Shown: positions 42,135 through 54,353, numbered from the stretch's first letter. The stretch: DNA of 64,000 nt from Citreicoccus inhibens (GCF_019039035.1 NZ_JAHNZT010000011.1:62001-126000), one strand, 5' to 3'. Numbers and translations are program-made. Notes: generated from the sequence alone by a model not told the origin.

Positions 42135-42692
42135 ATGAGCGCAGCCCTGAGTGCCGTGGGAGCCAAGGCCCTTCAGAAAGAACCGCAAGGACGTTCCCAG
42201 GCGCTGGAGCCGGTGGACGTGCCGGACGTACTCCAAGTGGATGTCGCGGTCGCGGCGCACAACGCCCTGGAGCTGCTCGGCGCCACGCGCCGGCTGCGCG
42301 GGGTGGAGGTGAAGCTGTCGCTGCCGGATGAGCCGGTGATCGCGCGCGTCAGCCGGCGCCGGTTGGAGCAGGTGTTGTTGCTGCTCCTCGCTCACGCGGC
42401 GGACACCCTGGGCGGTGAGTCACCGGGGGTGCGCCTCACGGTGGAGCCTCCGGATGACTTTGGTGACGTGGGGCCGCGCTTCCACGTCGTCACGCCGGGC
42501 GCGAACCTGTCGGATCGCGAGATCCAATCCATTCTCCTGGCGCCGCTGCTGGTCAGCTCGCCGCACCGGCGACTGGCGCGGGCGCGCGAGTTGCTCGAGT
42601 CGGTGGGCGGCACGCTGAGCGTGGCGCGAGAGCTTCCCTCTGGGACGCGTGTCACCGTGGAGCTGCCCGCTCCGGGGCTCGCGAGCTGGTAG
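42135..42692 (+). CDS. Degenerate histidine-kinase-like ATPase domain protein
   Basis: This 185-residue protein matches the C-terminal ATPase (HATPase_c) fold: an N-box-like helix (RRRLEQVLLLLLAHAADTLGG near 72-92), beta strands (VRLTVEPPDDF), a G-box region reduced to RLARARELLESVGGTLSVARELPSGTRVTVELP. The Asn of the N-box is replaced and no phospho-accepting His motif is present, so phosphorylation is unlikely. It might be a phosphotransfer or sensor partner (ChpT-like shape) or an anti-sigma-like protein. No response regulator is adjacent. It stands alone between a promoter and terminator. Confidence 0.6.
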   Translation: MSAALSAVGAKALQKEPQGRSQALEPVDVPDVLQVDVAVAAHNALELLGATRRLRGVEVKLSLPDEPVIARVSRRRLEQVLLLLLAHAADTLGGESPGVRLTVEPPDDFGDVGPRFHVVTPGANLSDREIQSILLAPLLVSSPHRRLARARELLESVGGTLSVARELPSGTRVTVELPAPGLASW

Positions 42693-42705
42693 GGCAGGTC
42701 GGGGA

Positions 42706-42729
42706 GGGGGCCGGCACCGGCTCCCTTTT
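42706..42729 (+). terminator. Intrinsic terminator after the ATPase-domain gene
   Basis: GGGGGCCG (42706-42713) pairs with CGGCTCCC (42718-42725), one G-U pair, loop GCAC, followed directly by TTTT. It lies 14 bp after the stop. Confidence 0.7.
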
Positions 42730-42875
42730 CTGGCGTGGGGTGCGCGGCCTCTCTGGCAGAGGCCCCCTCGCGCGGCGGTCTCGGACGGTGATTCCCAGCG
42801 AACGCGGGGGCGCGCTGATCGCGCCGCGCCGTTGGCTTCGATAAGTCCAGCACTCCGAGCGGAAGGCCAAACTCC

Positions 42876-42905
42876 TTGACGGCGGGGGGGCGGGTTCCCG
42901 ACTAT
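42876..42905 (+). promoter_or_regulatory. Promoter of icd
   Basis: TTGACG (42876-42881) and GACTAT (42900-42905) are 18 bp apart, giving a start near 42912 and a leader of about 41 nt. The TTGAC part is strong; the -10 is moderate. Confidence 0.45.
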
Positions 42906-42952
42906 CCGCCGCCTCTTCTTCTTACACGGCCACACCCCCAGGAGTTCCGTCC

Positions 42953-45228
<2,276 letters not shown>

Positions 45229-45244
45229 TCAAAGTCTCGGGTTC

Positions 45245-45275
45245 GCGGTCCGTCGGGAGGTTCCTGACGGGCCGC
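45245..45275 (+). terminator. Hairpin after mdh
   Basis: GCGGTCCGTC (45245-45254) pairs with GACGGGCCGC (45266-45275), one G-U pair, 11-nt loop, 16 bp past the mdh stop. No T-run follows. Confidence 0.45.
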
Positions 45276-45447
45276 TGCCTGATGCCGCGGATGACGCGGG
45301 CTTATCGCCCGGCGCATCGACGATGCGGCGAGGTTCCCTCAGTTTAACTAGCCTGTAGAACTCGCACTGGACGTCCAGGCGCGGGCCGCCGCTGGCAGCG
45401 GGGTCCGCCGGATGTATGCCCGGCGTCTGGCAGTCAAGGAGACGATG

Positions 45448-47325
45448 ATGGCAGCAGCAGCGCGGTTCACAGTGGTGGGCGGCGGTCTCGCCGGGCTGAT
45501 GACGACAATCAAGCTGGCGGAGGCGGGCCACCAGGTGGACGTGCTCTCGCTGGTGCCCGTCAAGCGCTCCCACTCGGTTTGCGCCCAGGGCGGCATCAAC
45601 GGTGCCGTGAACACCAAGGGCGAGGGTGATCACCCGGACATCCACGTGAAGGACACGCTGCGCGGCGGCGACTTCCTCGCGGAGCAGACGTCCGTGAAGG
45701 GCATGTGTTACGCGGCCCCGGGCATCATCTACCTGCTCGACCGCATGGGCGTGACGTTCAACCGCACGCCGGAAGGTCTGCTCGACTTCCGCCGGTTCGG
45801 CGGCACGCTGCACAACCGCACGGCCTTCGCGGGCGCCACCACCGGCCAGCAGCTCCTGTACGCGTTGGACGAGCAGGTCCGCCGCTACGAGGCCGAGGGC
45901 AAGGTCACCAAGTACGAGTACTGGGAGTGGCTCGGCACGGTGAAGGATGACGCGGGCCGGGTCATCGGCAGCGTGGCCATGGACCTGCGCACCATGGAGA
46001 TCCGCACGTTCCCCGCCGAGGCCGTGTGCCTCGCCACGGGTGGTCCGGGCATCGTCTTCGGGCGCTCCACCAACTCCATCATCAACACCGGTACCGCGGC
46101 GGGCCGCGCCTTCATGGAGGGCGCCATCTACGCCAACGGCGAGTTCATCCAGGTCCACCCGACCTCCATCCCGGGCGAGGACAAGCTCCGCCTGATGAGC
46201 GAGTCGGTGCGTGGCGAGGGTGGCCGTGTCTGGGTGCCGCGCAAGAAGGGCGACGTGCGCAGCCCCCGGGACATTCCGGAGAGCGAGCGCTGGTACTTCC
46301 TCGAGGAGAAGTACCCCAAGTACAAGAACCTGGTTCCGCGCGATGTCGCCACGCGCGAAATCTTCATGGTCTGCCGCGACCTGGGCATGGGCATCGGTGG
46401 GCGCGACGGCGTCTACCTGGACGTCACCCACATCCCGGCCAAGACGCTCGACGCCAAGATCAAGGGCGTCATGGAGATCTACGAGAAGTTCGTGGGCGAT
46501 GACCCGCGCCACACGCCCATGGTCATCTTCCCGGGCATGCACTACTCGATGGGCGGCCTGTACGTGACCTTCGAGTCCGACGCGAAGACGAACATGCCGG
46601 TGGACGGCAGCCCGAAGAACCAGTCCACCAACATCCCGGGCCTGTACGCCGCCGGAGAGGCGGACTACGCGTTCCACGGCGGCAACCGGCTGGGCGCCAA
46701 CTCGCTGCTCTCGTGCATCTACTCGGGCATGATCGGCGGTCCGGCCATGGCGAACTTCGCCAAGAGCCAGTCCACCAGCGCGGCGGCGATGCCGGAGAAG
46801 TTCTTCCAGAGCGCCAAGGCGTATTGGGCGGATCGCTTCGCCACCATCAAGAAGATGGCCGGCCCGGAGAACCCGTACCAGCTTGCGCGTGAGCTGGGCG
46901 ACGTGATGACGGAGAACTGCACCGTCGTCCGCTACAACGACCGCCTGAAGAAGACGGTGGAGAAGATCCGCGAGCTGAAGGACCGCTGGAACCGCGTGAA
47001 CGTGCTCGACACGGGCGAGGTGGCCAACCGCGCCCTCTCGTACACGAATCAGGTCTGGAACATGCTGGAGCTGGGCGAGGTCATCGCCACGAGCGCGCTG
47101 TTGCGCGACGAGAGCCGCGGCGCGCACTACAAGCCGGAGTTCTCGCTGCCCGAGCCCAAGAGCAAGGACCCGACGCAGGATCCCGAGTGGATGGCCCTGT
47201 GGCGCAAGCGCCACGAGAAGTGGGCGAAGACCACCATGGCGCGCTACGCCTCGGAGGGCCCGCAGATCTCCTACGAGCCCATCGCGACGCCCGTGCTGGA
47301 TCCCGAGCCGCGCTGGTACGCGTAG
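45448..47325 (+). CDS. sdhA: Succinate dehydrogenase flavoprotein subunit
   Basis: This 625-residue FAD subunit oxidises succinate to fumarate at the cytoplasmic face of the membrane. FAD-binding segments are FTVVGGGLAGLMTTIKL and HSVCAQGGINGAVN, where His is the probable covalent FAD site; active-site residues lie in HPTSIPGEDKL and the MHYSMGGLYV and GEADYAFHGGNRLGANSLLSC segments. It resembles Bacillus-type (two-haem cytochrome b558 group) enzymes, not the Escherichia coli type. AAGGAG at 45436-45441 supports the ATG at 45448. No anchor subunit gene precedes it. Confidence 0.94.
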   Translation: MAAAARFTVVGGGLAGLMTTIKLAEAGHQVDVLSLVPVKRSHSVCAQGGINGAVNTKGEGDHPDIHVKDTLRGGDFLAEQTSVKGMCYAAPGIIYLLDRMGVTFNRTPEGLLDFRRFGGTLHNRTAFAGATTGQQLLYALDEQVRRYEAEGKVTKYEYWEWLGTVKDDAGRVIGSVAMDLRTMEIRTFPAEAVCLATGGPGIVFGRSTNSIINTGTAAGRAFMEGAIYANGEFIQVHPTSIPGEDKLRLMSESVRGEGGRVWVPRKKGDVRSPRDIPESERWYFLEEKYPKYKNLVPRDVATREIFMVCRDLGMGIGGRDGVYLDVTHIPAKTLDAKIKGVMEIYEKFVGDDPRHTPMVIFPGMHYSMGGLYVTFESDAKTNMPVDGSPKNQSTNIPGLYAAGEADYAFHGGNRLGANSLLSCIYSGMIGGPAMANFAKSQSTSAAAMPEKFFQSAKAYWADRFATIKKMAGPENPYQLARELGDVMTENCTVVRYNDRLKKTVEKIRELKDRWNRVNVLDTGEVANRALSYTNQVWNMLELGEVIATSALLRDESRGAHYKPEFSLPEPKSKDPTQDPEWMALWRKRHEKWAKTTMARYASEGPQISYEPIATPVLDPEPRWYA

Positions 47326-47406
47326 TCGGGGCATCGCATCCTCGGGCCCTGGCGACACGCGGGGCCCGCCACATGACTTTTGAAGTGAAGGGAAGGGCTC
47401 AGCATC

Positions 47407-48213
47407 ATGGACACCGCACAGGCCAGCGCCGTCAGCAACCAGTCCATCACCTTTCGCATCTGGCGGCAGGACGACCCGGCGAAGCCCGGGCACTTTGACG
47501 AGTTCAAGGTCCCGTATCGCAAGGGCGCCAACGTTATCTCCTGCCTGATGGAGATCCAGCGCAACCCCGTCACCTCGGATGGCAAGAAGGTGGCCCCGGT
47601 GGTGTGGGACGCCGCGTGCCTCGAAGAGGTCTGCGGCAGCTGCGCGATGAACATCAACGGGCGGGTGCGCATGGCGTGCTCGGCGCTCATCGACAAGCTC
47701 GAGCAGCCCATCACCCTCACGCCGATGACGAAGTTCCCCGTCGTGCGCGACCTCGCGGTGGATCGCGACCGCATGTTCGAGGCGCTCAAGCGCGTCAAGG
47801 GCTGGGTGCCGGTGGACGGCACGTACAACCTGGGGCCCGGTCCGCGGCAGTCCCAGAAGGATCAGTCCGTGATGTACGTGCTGTCCACGTGCATCACCTG
47901 CGGCAGCTGCCTGGAGGCCTGTCCGCAAGTCTCCCAGGACAACGAGTTCATCGGCGCGGCGGCCATCAGCCAGGCGCGCCTGTTCAACATGAACCCGACG
48001 GGCAAGCTCAACTCCGAGGAGCGCGTGCGCGCGCTCATGGGGCCGGGCGGCATCCAGGACTGCGGCAAGGCGCAGAACTGCGTGAAGGTCTGTCCGAAGG
48101 AGATTCCGCTGACGACGTCCATCGCGGTGATGAACCGCGAGGTGACGAAGCTCGCCATCAAGGACATCTTCTTCAAGGAAGACGAGCAGAAGGGCAGCAG
48201 CGGGCCGGCGTAG
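47407..48213 (+). CDS. sdhB: Succinate dehydrogenase iron-sulfur subunit
   Basis: This 268-residue electron-transfer subunit carries the [2Fe-2S] ligands in CLEEVCGSCAMNINGRVRMAC (residues about 74-94), and the [4Fe-4S]/[3Fe-4S] ligands in CITCGSCLEACP and CGKAQNCVKVCPKEIPL. The layout fits the Bacillus-like b558-group enzymes. It follows sdhA by 81 bp. The final few residues are hydrophilic. The membrane anchor that should receive electrons is not encoded on either side. Confidence 0.95.
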   Translation: MDTAQASAVSNQSITFRIWRQDDPAKPGHFDEFKVPYRKGANVISCLMEIQRNPVTSDGKKVAPVVWDAACLEEVCGSCAMNINGRVRMACSALIDKLEQPITLTPMTKFPVVRDLAVDRDRMFEALKRVKGWVPVDGTYNLGPGPRQSQKDQSVMYVLSTCITCGSCLEACPQVSQDNEFIGAAAISQARLFNMNPTGKLNSEERVRALMGPGGIQDCGKAQNCVKVCPKEIPLTTSIAVMNREVTKLAIKDIFFKEDEQKGSSGPA

Positions 48214-48237
48214 GTTCGCCTCGCGGCTCGGTGCTCA

Positions 48238-48281
48238 CGGCCCCGTGCTGGCGCTCTCTTGGGAGCCGCCAGACGGGGCCG
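48238..48281 (+). terminator. Large hairpin after sdhB
   Basis: CGGCCCCG-CTGGCG-CTC pairs with GAG-CGCCAG-CGGGGCCG with small bulges, 25 bp past the stop, then GCCGTCGTTGG. It separates sdhAB from sucCD. Confidence 0.5.
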
Positions 48282-48490
48282 CCGTCGTTGGTATTGCCCC
48301 GTCCGGCTGGCGGGCGGGCTTGAAGGGCGGCTCATTCCGCCCGACATTCGCGGTTATGTCGTGTCGGGGGCCCTCGACTTCGACCGCCGCCGGAGGGCAA
48401 ACAGTCTTGCCATCCGTCGTTTTCTGCGCAATGAGGGCCCCGCGCTGACGCCCCGCCGGGGCTGTCTCCCTCGTCTCACCCGGAGCCTCG

Positions 48491-49651
<1,161 letters not shown>

Positions 49652-49692
49652 TCGCGCGCACCGTCTTCGAACTCTTTTCCTGAAGGAACGCC

Positions 49693-50592
49693 ATGAGCAT
49701 CCTCGTCAACGAGAACACGAAGGTCCTCTGCCAGGGCATCACCGGCTCGGCGGGCTCGTTCCACGCCAAGCAGATGTTGGACTACGGGACGAAGCTGGTG
49801 GCCGGCGTGACGCCGGGCAAGGGCGGTACCGACTTCGAGGGCAAGGTCCCCGTGTTCAACACGGTGGCGGACGCCGTGAAGCAGACGGGGGTCAACACCT
49901 CCGTCATCTTCGTGCCGCCCCCCTTCGCCGCCGACTCCATCATGGAGGCCGCCGACGCGGGCATCTCCCTCATCATCACCATCACCGAGGGCATCCCGGT
50001 CAACGACATGGTGCGCGCCAAGCGCTACCTGCAGGGCAAGCCGGTGCGCCTCATCGGCCCGAACTGCCCGGGCGTCATCACCCCCGGCGCCAAGTGCAAG
50101 ATCGGCATCATGCCGGGCCACATCCACAAGCCGGGCCGCATCGGCGTGGTGTCCCGCTCAGGCACGCTGACGTACGAGGCCGTGCACCAGCTCACGCAGC
50201 TGGGCCTGGGCCAGTCCACCGCGGTCGGCATCGGCGGTGACCCGGTCAACGGCACGGACTTCGTGGACGTGCTGCGCCTGTTCAACGCGGATCCGGAGAC
50301 GGACGCGGTCATCATGATTGGTGAGATCGGCGGCAGCGCCGAAGAGGCGGGCGCGGAGTACATCGCGCGCGAGTTCACCAAGCCGATCGCCGGGTTCATC
50401 GCCGGCCAGTCCGCGCCCCCGGGCAAGCGCATGGGCCACGCGGGCGCCATCATCTCCGGCGGCAAGGGCACCGCGTCGGAGAAGATCAAGGCGATGGAGG
50501 CCGCGGGCGTGCTGATGGCCGCGAGCCCCGCCGAGCTGGGCACCACGCTCCAGGAGGCGCTGAAGCGCGGCGCCCCCAAGAAGAACCGCTAA
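49693..50592 (+). CDS. sucD: Succinyl-CoA synthetase alpha subunit
   Basis: This 299-residue subunit binds CoA and carries the phosphorylated His. CoA binding is in [17 protein letters not shown] and [26 protein letters not shown] and the active-site His in [18 protein letters not shown] complete it. TGAAGGAA sits 6-9 nt before the ATG. It follows sucC by 41 bp and is followed by ndk after 35 bp, so the three form one likely operon. Confidence 0.97.
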   Translation: MSILVNENTKVLCQGITGSAGSFHAKQMLDYGTKLVAGVTPGKGGTDFEGKVPVFNTVADAVKQTGVNTSVIFVPPPFAADSIMEAADAGISLIITITEGIPVNDMVRAKRYLQGKPVRLIGPNCPGVITPGAKCKIGIMPGHIHKPGRIGVVSRSGTLTYEAVHQLTQLGLGQSTAVGIGGDPVNGTDFVDVLRLFNADPETDAVIMIGEIGGSAEEAGAEYIAREFTKPIAGFIAGQSAPPGKRMGHAGAIISGGKGTASEKIKAMEAAGVLMAASPAELGTTLQEALKRGAPKKNR

Positions 50593-50627
50593 CCGCTACT
50601 CACGCGAACACACAAGGACTCACCGAC

Positions 50628-51065
50628 ATGGCCATCGAGCGTACGCTGTCCATCATCAAGCCGGACGGTCTGGAGAAGGGCGTCATCGGCAAGATCATCA
50701 CCCGCTTCGAGGGCAAGGGCCTCAAGCCGGTGGCGATCCGCCTGCAGCAGCTGTCCCAGGCGGAGGCCGAGGGCTTCTACGCGGTCCACAAGGCCCGGCC
50801 CTTCTTCAAGGACCTGGTGCAGTTCATGATCTCCGGCCCGGTGGTCCTGATGGTGCTGGAGGGCGAGAACGCCGTCCTGGCCAACCGCGACATCATGGGC
50901 GCGACCAACCCGGCCAACGCGGCCGAGGGCACCATCCGCAAGGACTTCGCGACCAGCATCGACAAGAACACGGTGCACGGCTCGGACAGCCTGGAGAACG
51001 CGAAGAACGAGATCGCGTACTTCTTCCGCGAGACCGAGATCCAGAGCTACACGTACACGAAGTAG
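50628..51065 (+). CDS. ndk: Nucleoside-diphosphate kinase
   Basis: This 145-residue enzyme equilibrates nucleoside di- and triphosphates by a phospho-His ping-pong mechanism. The catalytic His117 is in [30 protein letters not shown] and [19 protein letters not shown] complete the fold. Its place after sucCD fits published reports that Ndk can associate with succinyl-CoA synthetase and set which nucleotide it makes; this is inference here. Myxococcus Ndk was one of the first bacterial ones studied. Confidence 0.97.
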   Translation: MAIERTLSIIKPDGLEKGVIGKIITRFEGKGLKPVAIRLQQLSQAEAEGFYAVHKARPFFKDLVQFMISGPVVLMVLEGENAVLANRDIMGATNPANAAEGTIRKDFATSIDKNTVHGSDSLENAKNEIAYFFRETEIQSYTYTK

Positions 51066-51096
51066 TCCCGTCCGGCGCTCCGCCGCCGACGACTCC

Positions 51097-51130
51097 GGCC
51101 CGGTTCCCACGCCCTGCGTGGGGCCGGGCC
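51097..51130 (+). terminator. Terminator-like hairpin after ndk
   Basis: GGCCCGG-CCCACG pairs with CGTGGG-CCGGGCC around CCCTG, followed by GTTGTCGTTGT. It lies 31 bp past the stop. Confidence 0.6.
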
Positions 51131-51260
51131 GTTGTCGTTGTGGCAACCACTCCTCTCGGTGCGTTGCGCGGGCAGGGGAGGGGACGTGGGGCGCTTTGAC
51201 TTGCTGGGTCCAGGTGTGGGAAGGGACAGCCGCGTACCCTCCGTTACAGTCGACTGAACG

Positions 51261-52388
51261 ATGTCCGAGCCCTCCGCCACTGCCCTCCCTGTCACTGAGC
51301 CGCTGGCCGCCCCCGCGCCGGCGAAGCTCGTCGACGTGGCCAGCCTCTCGCTCGACGGGCTGACGCGCTTTCTCACCGAGCGACTGGGCGAGCGCGCGTT
51401 TCGCGCGGCCCAGCTCTACCGGTGGTTGCATCAGCGCGGCGCCACGTCCTTCGACGAGATGACCGACCTGTCCAAGGTGCTGCGCGAGAAGCTGCGCGCC
51501 CAGGCGGAGATCGTCCCGCTGGTGAAGGACCTGGAGCAGCGCAGCGTCGACGGGACCATCAAGTACCGCTTCAAGACGCGGGACGGGCGCTTCATCGAGT
51601 CCGTCTACATGCCCTCCGAGGACCGCAAGACGCTCTGCGTGTCCACCCAGGTGGGCTGCGCCATGGCGTGCACGTTCTGCATGACGGGCACGCTGGGGCT
51701 CAAGCGCAACCTCACGCCTGGGGAGATCGTCGCGCAGGTGCACGCGGTCAACCGCGAGGTGCGCCGCAACGAGAGCCTGGAGACGCTCCGCCCGCTCACC
51801 AACCTGGTGTTCATGGGCATGGGCGAGCCCCTGCACAACTTCGAGAACCTGAAGACGGCGCTCTCCATCCTTCAGTCCGAGGACGGGCCCAACTTCAGCC
51901 ACCGGCACATCACCGTCTCCACCGTGGGCCTGGTGCCCATGATTGAACGTTTCGGTCAAGAGACGGACGTCAAGCTGGCCATCTCGCTCAACGCGAGCAC
52001 GGATGAGCAGCGCAGCCAGACGATGCCGGTCAACCGGAAGTGGAACATCGCGGCCCTGTTGGACGCCTGCCGCAAGTTCCCACTGCGCCAGGGCCGGCGC
52101 ATCACCTTCGAGTACGTACTGCTCAAGGGCTTCAACGACACGGACGCGGACGCGTACCGGTTGATGGAGCTGCTCCGGGACATCCCGGTGAAGGTGAATC
52201 TGATCCCGTACAACGAGAACCCGGGCTTGGGCTTCCAGACCACCGGCGAGCAGCGCGCCGAGGAGTTCCGGGCCATCCTCGCCGAGGGGCATGTTGCTGC
52301 CTATATTCGGCGGAATCGGGGGCGGGACATCGCGGGGGCGTGCGGTCAGCTCGCCAATCGGGGAGAAGCCGCGCCCCAAGTGACATAA
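51261..52388 (+). CDS. rlmN: 23S rRNA/tRNA adenine-C2 methyltransferase RlmN
   Basis: This 375-residue radical-SAM enzyme methylates A2503 of 23S rRNA and A37 of some tRNAs. The cluster motif CAMACTFC has Cys133, Cys137 and Cys140. The substrate-linked Cys lies in the C-terminal ACGQL, near residue 360. FMGMGEPLHNF and NRKWNIAALLDACR are family blocks. The N-terminus has a nonconserved 20-residue leader rich in Ala/Pro. It is separated from ndk by a terminator and from rpsP by a hairpin/promoter element. Confidence 0.96.
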   Translation: MSEPSATALPVTEPLAAPAPAKLVDVASLSLDGLTRFLTERLGERAFRAAQLYRWLHQRGATSFDEMTDLSKVLREKLRAQAEIVPLVKDLEQRSVDGTIKYRFKTRDGRFIESVYMPSEDRKTLCVSTQVGCAMACTFCMTGTLGLKRNLTPGEIVAQVHAVNREVRRNESLETLRPLTNLVFMGMGEPLHNFENLKTALSILQSEDGPNFSHRHITVSTVGLVPMIERFGQETDVKLAISLNASTDEQRSQTMPVNRKWNIAALLDACRKFPLRQGRRITFEYVLLKGFNDTDADAYRLMELLRDIPVKVNLIPYNENPGLGFQTTGEQRAEEFRAILAEGHVAAYIRRNRGRDIAGACGQLANRGEAAPQVT

Positions 52389-52402
52389 GCACCCGAGCTT
52401 CC

Positions 52403-52432
52403 TTGACAATCTGCTAGGAGGGGCGCTAAGAG
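52403..52432 (+). promoter_or_regulatory. Promoter of the rpsP operon
   Basis: A perfect TTGACA (52403-52408) is followed 18 bp later by TAAGAG (52427-52432). It lies just after rlmN and drives the ribosomal-protein cluster, with a start near 52439. Confidence 0.5.
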
Positions 52433-52446
52433 CGCCCCCCTCCTAG
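52414..52446. terminator. Palindrome over the rpsP -10 region / rlmN terminator
   Basis: CTAGGAGGGGCGCT (52414-52427) pairs with AGCGCCCCCCTCCTAG, with a 2-base bulge and a short loop. It may end rlmN mRNA, but it also spans the -10 of the rpsP promoter, so it could be a protein-binding site. Confidence 0.5.
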
Positions 52447-52476
52447 TCTGACGTAACCTGTTCGTTGGAGTTCTCC

Positions 52477-52737
52477 ATGGCCGTCGTCCTCCGTCTTGCC
52501 CGCGCGGGCGCCAAGAAGATGCCGTACTACCACGTGGTCGCCACCGATTCCCGGAACCCCCGGGATGGCAAGTTCATCGAGGCGGTCGGTGCGTACGACC
52601 CGAACATCTCGCCGCCGAAGGTGGAGTTCAACGAGGAGCGGCTGAACTACTGGCTGAAGACGGGCGCGACCCCCTCCGAGACGGTTTCGGACCTGATCAA
52701 GGTCGCCAAGAAGGCCAAGCCCGCGACCACCGCCTGA
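52477..52737 (+). CDS. rpsP: 30S ribosomal protein S16
   Basis: This 86-residue ribosomal protein begins MAVVLRLARAGAKKMPYYHV and contains SRNPRDGKFIEAVGAYDP, the standard S16 block, and NEERLNYWLKTGATPSETV. GGAG lies 6-10 nt before the ATG at 52477; a TTG 12 nt earlier would be an unlikely start. It heads the rpsP-khpA-rimM-trmD-rplS order conserved in many bacteria. Confidence 0.97.
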   Translation: MAVVLRLARAGAKKMPYYHVVATDSRNPRDGKFIEAVGAYDPNISPPKVEFNEERLNYWLKTGATPSETVSDLIKVAKKAKPATTA

Positions 52738-52760
52738 GCGCGCACCCGTCTGGACAAGAC

Positions 52761-53048
52761 GTGGAGCCGCTTCTCACGTATCTGGCGAAGGCCCTGGTCG
52801 ACCAACCAGACCAGGTGAGCCTGCGCATCTCCGAGGCGGACGGCGGACAGCTCTTTGAGCTGAAGGTCGCCCCCGAGGACGTCGGCAAGGTCATCGGCCG
52901 TGACGGGCGCACCGTGAACGCCCTCCGGACGCTGCTCGGCGCCGCCGCCCAGAAGCAGGGCCAGAAGGTCCGCCTCGAGATCCTGGATGATCGGCGCAAT
53001 GCGGCCAGTGGGCCCGCGGCGCCGTCTTCACCGGAAGCCGCGCCGTGA
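52761..53048 (+). CDS. khpA: KH-domain RNA-binding protein KhpA
   Basis: This 95-residue protein has one type II KH domain. The GRDG RNA-binding loop lies in DVGKVIGRDGRTVNALRTLL, preceded by the beta strand LFELKVAPE. The GTG at 52761 is the natural start, since the protein begins MEPLLTYLAKALVDQPDQ as in the YlqC/KhpA family. In other bacteria KhpA and KhpB form an RNA chaperone. Its place between rpsP and rimM is conserved. The last 15 residues are Ala/Pro-rich. Confidence 0.92.
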   Translation: MEPLLTYLAKALVDQPDQVSLRISEADGGQLFELKVAPEDVGKVIGRDGRTVNALRTLLGAAAQKQGQKVRLEILDDRRNAASGPAAPSSPEAAP

Positions 53049-53584
53049 CGTCTCATCTGCAGCTCGGATACGTCGCGCGCGCGCATGGCCTCAAGGGCGA
53101 GGTTGCCATCCGCAGCTTCGATCCCGCGTCTCAGACGCTGGACGAGGTGGAGCGCATCTTCGTGCGGCTGCGCTCGGGCGAGGAGCGCGAGCTGCGTGTG
53201 AAGTCCCTGCGCAATGCTCCCAAGGAGGACATTGTCGTCCTCGTGGGTGTCTCTTCCCGGACGGATGCGGAGGCCCTGGTGGGCGCCACCGTCTTCGTCT
53301 TCCGCGAGGACCTGGAGCCGCCCGAGGAGGGTGAGTTCTTCCAGGGCGACCTCGTGGGGCTCACGGCCGTGGATGAGGCGGGCAAGGCGCTGGGGACGGT
53401 GGAGGAGATCTGGGCCACCGGTGAGGTGCCGAACCTGGTGATCCGCGCCGCGGGCGCCGAGGAACTGGTGGTGCCGTTCGCGGATGAGTTCGTCCCGGCG
53501 GTGGACCTCGCCGCTCGGCGCATCGTCATTCGTCCGCCTCGGTTCCTGGACGCGGACGACTCGGAGTTCAGCGGAGACCCATGA
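53045..53584 (+). CDS. rimM: 16S rRNA processing protein RimM
   Basis: This 179-residue factor assists maturation of the 30S head. It has an N-terminal RimM beta-barrel ([19 protein letters not shown]) and a C-terminal PRC-barrel ([45 protein letters not shown]). The GTG start forms a GTGA overlap with khpA, and its stop overlaps trmD. RimM binds ribosomal protein S19 and interacts functionally with the adjacent S16 and TrmD genes. Confidence 0.95.
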   Translation: MTSHLQLGYVARAHGLKGEVAIRSFDPASQTLDEVERIFVRLRSGEERELRVKSLRNAPKEDIVVLVGVSSRTDAEALVGATVFVFREDLEPPEEGEFFQGDLVGLTAVDEAGKALGTVEEIWATGEVPNLVIRAAGAEELVVPFADEFVPAVDLAARRIVIRPPRFLDADDSEFSGDP

Positions 53585-54318
53585 GCTACCCGGTGGAGAT
53601 CCTCACCCTCTTTCCGGGCATGGTGTCGGGTTATCTGGGGGCGAGCATCCTGGGGAAGGCCCAGGAGAAGGGCCTGCTCGCCGTCACGCTCACGGACATC
53701 CGCGAGTACGCCGAGGGCAAGCATCGCGTCACCGACGATGCGCCCTATGGCGGCGGCGCGGGGATGGTGATGAAGCCCGATCCCCTGGTGGCGGCCATCG
53801 AGGCGGCGCGACAGCGGCTGCCGGGCGCCAGGGTGCTGTTGATGAGCCCGCGGGGGCCGGTCTTCACGCAAGGGACCGCGAAGGCCCTGGCTGCGCATGC
53901 GGAGGGGCTCATCCTCGTGTGCGGGCGCTACGAGGGCGTGGACGAGCGGGTGATGCCGTTCCTCGACGGGGAAGTGTCCCTGGGGGACTTCGTGCTCACG
54001 GGCGGCGAGGTGGCGGCGCTGGCGGTGGTGGACGCGGTGGCGCGGTTGGTGCCGGGGGTGCTCGGCAACGTGGCCTCGTCGGTGTCGGAGAGCTTCGAAG
54101 AGGGGTTGCTGGAGTATCCCCAGTACACGCGCCCGCCGGTGTTCCGAGGGGCCGAGGTGCCTGCTGCCCTCCAGTCTGGCGACCATGCGCGCATCGCGCG
54201 GTGGCGCCGATGGAAGGCGCTCATGCTCACGCGGGAGCGTCGCCCCGAGTTGTTCGAGCGTGTGGCGCTGGACCGCGCGGATCAGAAACTTCTCGCCAAG
54301 CGCGAGGAAGAGCTGTAA
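53581..54318 (+). CDS. trmD: tRNA (guanine-N1)-methyltransferase TrmD
   Basis: This 245-residue SPOUT-class enzyme methylates G37 of tRNAs to prevent frameshifting. The trefoil-knot SAM site includes [24 protein letters not shown] and [15 protein letters not shown]; the catalytic Asp is in [27 protein letters not shown] is also conserved. ATGA overlaps the rimM stop. Length is normal. Confidence 0.96.
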   Translation: MSYPVEILTLFPGMVSGYLGASILGKAQEKGLLAVTLTDIREYAEGKHRVTDDAPYGGGAGMVMKPDPLVAAIEAARQRLPGARVLLMSPRGPVFTQGTAKALAAHAEGLILVCGRYEGVDERVMPFLDGEVSLGDFVLTGGEVAALAVVDAVARLVPGVLGNVASSVSESFEEGLLEYPQYTRPPVFRGAEVPAALQSGDHARIARWRRWKALMLTRERRPELFERVALDRADQKLLAKREEEL

Positions 54319-54353
54319 CGCTGTCTGTTCTCGTCCGGAGCCGATCTGCGGGC

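Noticed and set aside
45229-45447. Possible sdhC remnant before sdhA
   Set aside because: The 219-bp gap contains no membrane-helix coding or open frame of useful length in the sdhA direction.
45229-47928. An 899-codon minus-strand open frame opposite sdhA and sdhB
   Set aside because: Reverse-frame artefact over genes with cofactor-binding motifs.
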